64,000 nucleotides of DNA from an uncultured Alphaproteobacteria bacterium (GTDB taxonomy: Bacteria; Pseudomonadota; Alphaproteobacteria; Micavibrionales; Micavibrionaceae). Of the stretch, positions 60,542 to 64,000 are shown in pieces. The notes beneath the pieces are model-generated. The model saw nothing but the letters and a program-made list of their open reading frames with translations. It had not been told where the DNA came from and ran no database searches. The translations under genes were made by a program, and so were the position numbers. Location: positions 50,184-114,183 of the forward strand of contig CALHAW010000009.1 of assembly GCA_937934135.1 (NCBI GenBank), written 5' to 3'. The first letter of the stretch is position 1, and every line of letters starts with the position of its first letter.

Positions 60542-63439
60542 CTATAGCGTTAACGCTTCATCAATCAGTTTTGCTTGCTGTATATTATGGTTTTTCAAAA
60601 GGCCAGTGGCTGGCGATGCCGCCTCATCCCGTCCAATATAAACAGGGCGGCTTTGCTTATGCTTAATGGCACTCAAAACTGCTTCAAGGCGGCGATCAAC
60701 AAAATACCACCCACCCATATTTTGATGTTCTTCCTGACACCAGATTATTTCTGCATTCGGATATTGCGCCAATTCCTCTTCCAAGCTTTCATCTGGGAAA
60801 GGATAGAATTGCTCAAGACGTAAGAGTGTAATGTCTTTAATTTTCCGCTCACGGCGTTCTTGCAGTAAATCAAAATACACTTTACCTGAACAAATCACCA
60901 CGCGTTTCATGTCTTTTGATTTGACCAATTCATCGCGGTCATCATCCCAAAGCACACGGTGGAAGCTTGACCCTTCTGAAAAATCTTCAATTTTTGAAAC
61001 ACATAATTTATGACGTAACAATGATTTTGGCGTCATTAAAATAAGGGGTTTTCTGAAATTACGGCACATTTGGCGGCGCAAAATATGAAAGAAATTTGCC
61101 GGCGTTGTACAATTTGCCACTTGCCAATTATCTTCGGCACTGGCCTGTAAGAAACGTTCAAGCCGTGCAGAGCTATGCTCTGGCCCTTGGCCTTCCATTC
61201 CATGGGGTAACATCAATACCAAACCACACATACGAAGCCATTTTGTTTCACCGCTTGATAAGAACTGGTCAATGATCGTCTGCGCGCCATTAACGAAATC
61301 ACCAAACTGCCCTTCCCACATCACCAACGTATTTGGATCAGCAGACGCATAGCCATATTCAAATCCCATCACGGCAAATTCAGAAAGGGGGCTATCATGC
61401 ACCTCAAACCGTCCTTGCTCTTGTTTGATATATTTAAGGGGGGTGTGTTTCTTTTCTGTTTCTTGGTCATACAAAACCGCATGACGGTGAGAGAACGTCC
61501 CCCGTCCACAGTCTTGGCCAGATAAACGCACGCTAAATCCATCATCAACCAACGCGCCAAAGGCAAGAGCTTCGGCCATCGCCCAATCAAACCCTTCCCC
61601 TGTCTCCAGCATTTTTTCTTTTGCTTTTAATTGCCGTAAAATTTTACTGTTCACTTTAAAATCATCTGGCACCACGGTAAGCGCTTTACCGATACGCTGT
61701 AAATCATCTTTTGTTATGGCGGTATCGCCACGGCGGTCACCATCAGGGGCGACTTTCATATCGCTCCATTTACCCTCAAGGTAGTCTGCCTTATTATTTT
61801 TATAACCACCTGCCGCGGCAAAGGCTTCATCCATAAACTGGCTAAATTTATCGACTTCGGCTTGCGCTTCTTCTTTTGTTAACGTGTTAGATGCAATCAA
61901 ATTTTGGCCATATAATTCACGCGTGGTTTTTTGCGTTTTGATTTGCTTATACATGATGGGCTGTGTGAAGGCAGGCTCATCCCCTTCATTATGACCGTTA
62001 CGGCGATAACAATACATATCAATCACAACGTCTTTCTTAAATTTCTGACGGAACTCCGTCGCAATGCGTGCCACATGCACCACCGCTTCGGGATCATCTC
62101 CGTTCACATGAAAGATCGGCGCTGCCAGCATTTTTGCAACATCGGTACAATATGGGCCAGACCGGCTGAACGCCGGGCGCGTTGTAAAACCAATTTGGTT
62201 ATTAATCACAATATGCATTGTGCCGCCAACGCGATATCCGGGAAGCTCTGAAATCATTAATGTTTCAGGGACAATCCCCTGTCCCGCAAAGGCCGCATCA
62301 CCATGCAGCAATAACGGCATAACTTCTTCTGCTGCAGTATCATCGCTGTTAATTTGTTTGGCGCGCACCTTGCCAATCACAACGGGATTTACACATTCCA
62401 AATGGGACGGGTTTGCCGAAAGGGAAAGATGAATATTATTACCGTCAAAGTCACGGTCACTTGACGTTCCCATATGGTATTTCACATCACCTGATCCTTG
62501 CACATCATCAGGCTTAGATGGGTTTCCTTGAAATTCTGAAAACATCGCCGTAAAGGATTTACCCATGACATTTGTTAAAACATTTAAACGCCCACGATGC
62601 GCCATACCAACGCAAATTTCTTTCAAACCTAATTGCCCACCACGCTTCATGATTTGTTCAATACAGGGGATAAGGGACTCCCCGCCATCTAAACCAAAAC
62701 GCTTTGTTCCTGGATATTTTACATGCAGGAATTTTTCAAATCCTTCCGCCGCGACAAGCCGTTGATAAATGGCGCGCTTACCATTTTGCGTGAAGTCTGT
62801 TTTATTATGGGGCTCTTCAATGCGTTCCTGAACCCAGCTTTTTTCTTCTGGGTCGGTCAAATGCATAAATTCAACACCAATCGTACCGCAATATGTTTCT
62901 TTTAAAACCTGAACAATTTCAGTCAATGTTGCGCTTTGGATTCCCAACACTCCATCAATAAAAATTTCACGGTTATAGTCCCCCGCCTCAAACCCATAAT
63001 GCGTCGGATCTAGCTCAGGGTGGTATTCATCTTTGCGTAACCCAAGCGGATCAAGATCACAGACCAAATGCCCCCGCGCGCGATACGCACGGATCAGCAT
63101 AATCGCACGGATAGAATCAAGCACGGCCTGACGCGTATTTTCTGATGTTGCTGGCGCAGCCCCATTCATCTGCGCACTTGTTTGTGGCATGGCAGGTTGG
63201 GTATTCACCAATGTTTCACTGCCGTGGCGCGCAAAGCTGTTCTGATCACGGCGGTTTTCATCGGGAGTCCAGCTCGCCCCATGAAGCTCTTTTAACAAAG
63301 ATACTTCTTCATCATTCAAATCACTAAAAAACATTTTCCAGCTCGCATCGACTTGCGCAGGATTTTTCAAATATTGGGCATAAAGATGGGCAATATATTC
63401 TGAATTTGACCCGTTAAGAAAACTAAGATTATCCGACAT
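60542..63439 (-). CDS. sucA: 2-oxoglutarate dehydrogenase E1
   Basis: Full-length E1o: SFLNGSNSEYIAHLYAQYLKNP, VGMAHRGRLNVLTNVMGK, GDAAFAGQGIVPETL, CYRRNGHNEGDEPAFTQPIMY. Confidence 0.98.
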   Translation of the reverse strand: MSDNLSFLNGSNSEYIAHLYAQYLKNPAQVDASWKMFFSDLNDEEVSLLKELHGASWTPDENRRDQNSFARHGSETLVNTQPAMPQTSAQMNGAAPATSENTRQAVLDSIRAIMLIRAYRARGHLVCDLDPLGLRKDEYHPELDPTHYGFEAGDYNREIFIDGVLGIQSATLTEIVQVLKETYCGTIGVEFMHLTDPEEKSWVQERIEEPHNKTDFTQNGKRAIYQRLVAAEGFEKFLHVKYPGTKRFGLDGGESLIPCIEQIMKRGGQLGLKEICVGMAHRGRLNVLTNVMGKSFTAMFSEFQGNPSKPDDVQGSGDVKYHMGTSSDRDFDGNNIHLSLSANPSHLECVNPVVIGKVRAKQINSDDTAAEEVMPLLLHGDAAFAGQGIVPETLMISELPGYRVGGTMHIVINNQIGFTTRPAFSRSGPYCTDVAKMLAAPIFHVNGDDPEAVVHVARIATEFRQKFKKDVVIDMYCYRRNGHNEGDEPAFTQPIMYKQIKTQKTTRELYGQNLIASNTLTKEEAQAEVDKFSQFMDEAFAAAGGYKNNKADYLEGKWSDMKVAPDGDRRGDTAITKDDLQRIGKALTVVPDDFKVNSKILRQLKAKEKMLETGEGFDWAMAEALAFGALVDDGFSVRLSGQDCGRGTFSHRHAVLYDQETEKKHTPLKYIKQEQGRFEVHDSPLSEFAVMGFEYGYASADPNTLVMWEGQFGDFVNGAQTIIDQFLSSGETKWLRMCGLVLMLPHGMEGQGPEHSSARLERFLQASAEDNWQVANCTTPANFFHILRRQMCRNFRKPLILMTPKSLLRHKLCVSKIEDFSEGSSFHRVLWDDDRDELVKSKDMKRVVICSGKVYFDLLQERRERKIKDITLLRLEQFYPFPDESLEEELAQYPNAEIIWCQEEHQNMGGWYFVDRRLEAVLSAIKHKQSRPVYIGRDEAASPATGLLKNHNIQQAKLIDEALTL

Positions 63440-63463
63440 AAAAACTCCTGAAATTATATAATA

Positions 63464-64000
63464 TTATGCTTTTAAAACAGCCTGTAATTTTTTTAAAGCC
63501 TGCTTTTCCGTTTGGCTAATGTTATCAGGGCGTTTTTTTAATTTTGGCTTACTGGTCATACTACCAATCCATTCAATGAAATTATTCACATGCATTTCAT
63601 TGTCTGGATCATGATCTTCATCATAAGCCTGCGCAATGATCATGGCAATCTGCCATACAGCATGTTTATATTCTGACAAATCACGTTTTGAACCTTTTTG
63701 TTTACACGCCGCCAGTGCTTTTTCTAAATCTTGAAGCACGTCGCTCTCGGCGCTATTGGCGGCCCATCCGTTCCAGTTCTTTTTTGCATTGTCCAACGCC
63801 TGCATCACGGCGGATGCAAATGGCATTTTACGGTGATTTTTGGCCAATCGTTCAATCGCAACTGACAATGCTTGCCGTTCCCGCCGGTCATCACGCGCAG
63901 ACCCCGCAATATCATCCACATTGGAAATCCACATCCCCACCCGATACGGGCAAGAAACAAGTAATTGACGCTCAACGTCCGAAAATTCAGCTAATTTCAT
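63464..64000 (-). CDS. Hypothetical protein, at least 178 aa (runs to the window edge)
   Basis: ORF with an ATG exactly at the window edge (64000); it could extend further. No family recognised. Confidence 0.5.
   Translation of the reverse strand: MKLAEFSDVERQLLVSCPYRVGMWISNVDDIAGSARDDRRERQALSVAIERLAKNHRKMPFASAVMQALDNAKKNWNGWAANSAESDVLQDLEKALAACKQKGSKRDLSEYKHAVWQIAMIIAQAYDEDHDPDNEMHVNNFIEWIGSMTSKPKLKKRPDNISQTEKQALKKLQAVLKA

Overview
The window looks like a chromosomal segment of an alphaproteobacterium, dominated by conserved housekeeping genes. Supporting clues are the class I lysyl-tRNA synthetase, the F1-only atpHAGDC cluster near priA, and the fsa-DUF484-xerC order. Recognisable blocks are hemW-rdgB-2H phosphoesterase-rph, hrcA...grpE...dnaK-(cupin-like)-dnaJ, dapB, ogt/nth, bactofilin, uvrC, tRNA-Leu(UAA), a PiT-like transporter plus OprP-like porin, cinA/map/radC/purB, bfr/bfd, PPIase/phzF/GH13, uvrB-lysS, a DinG-like helicase, pabB-pabC, atpHAGDC, priA, fsa, DUF484-xerC, lpdA and sucAB. 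I see no CRISPR array, transposon, prophage or classical defence island. The non-routine content is small orphan genes placed inside otherwise conserved operons (atp and dnaK regions), a tandem pair of prepilin-like Cys-containing proteins, a stand-alone Suv3/MgpS-helicase C-terminal-like protein, a Rap1a/Tai-like secreted protein, an atypical two-domain deaminase between lpdA and sucB, a Fur-box-like palindrome before bfd, a REP-like hairpin repeat before hrcA and before dnaK, and structured untranslated leaders before purB and xerC. All family calls come from reading motifs; no database search was run.
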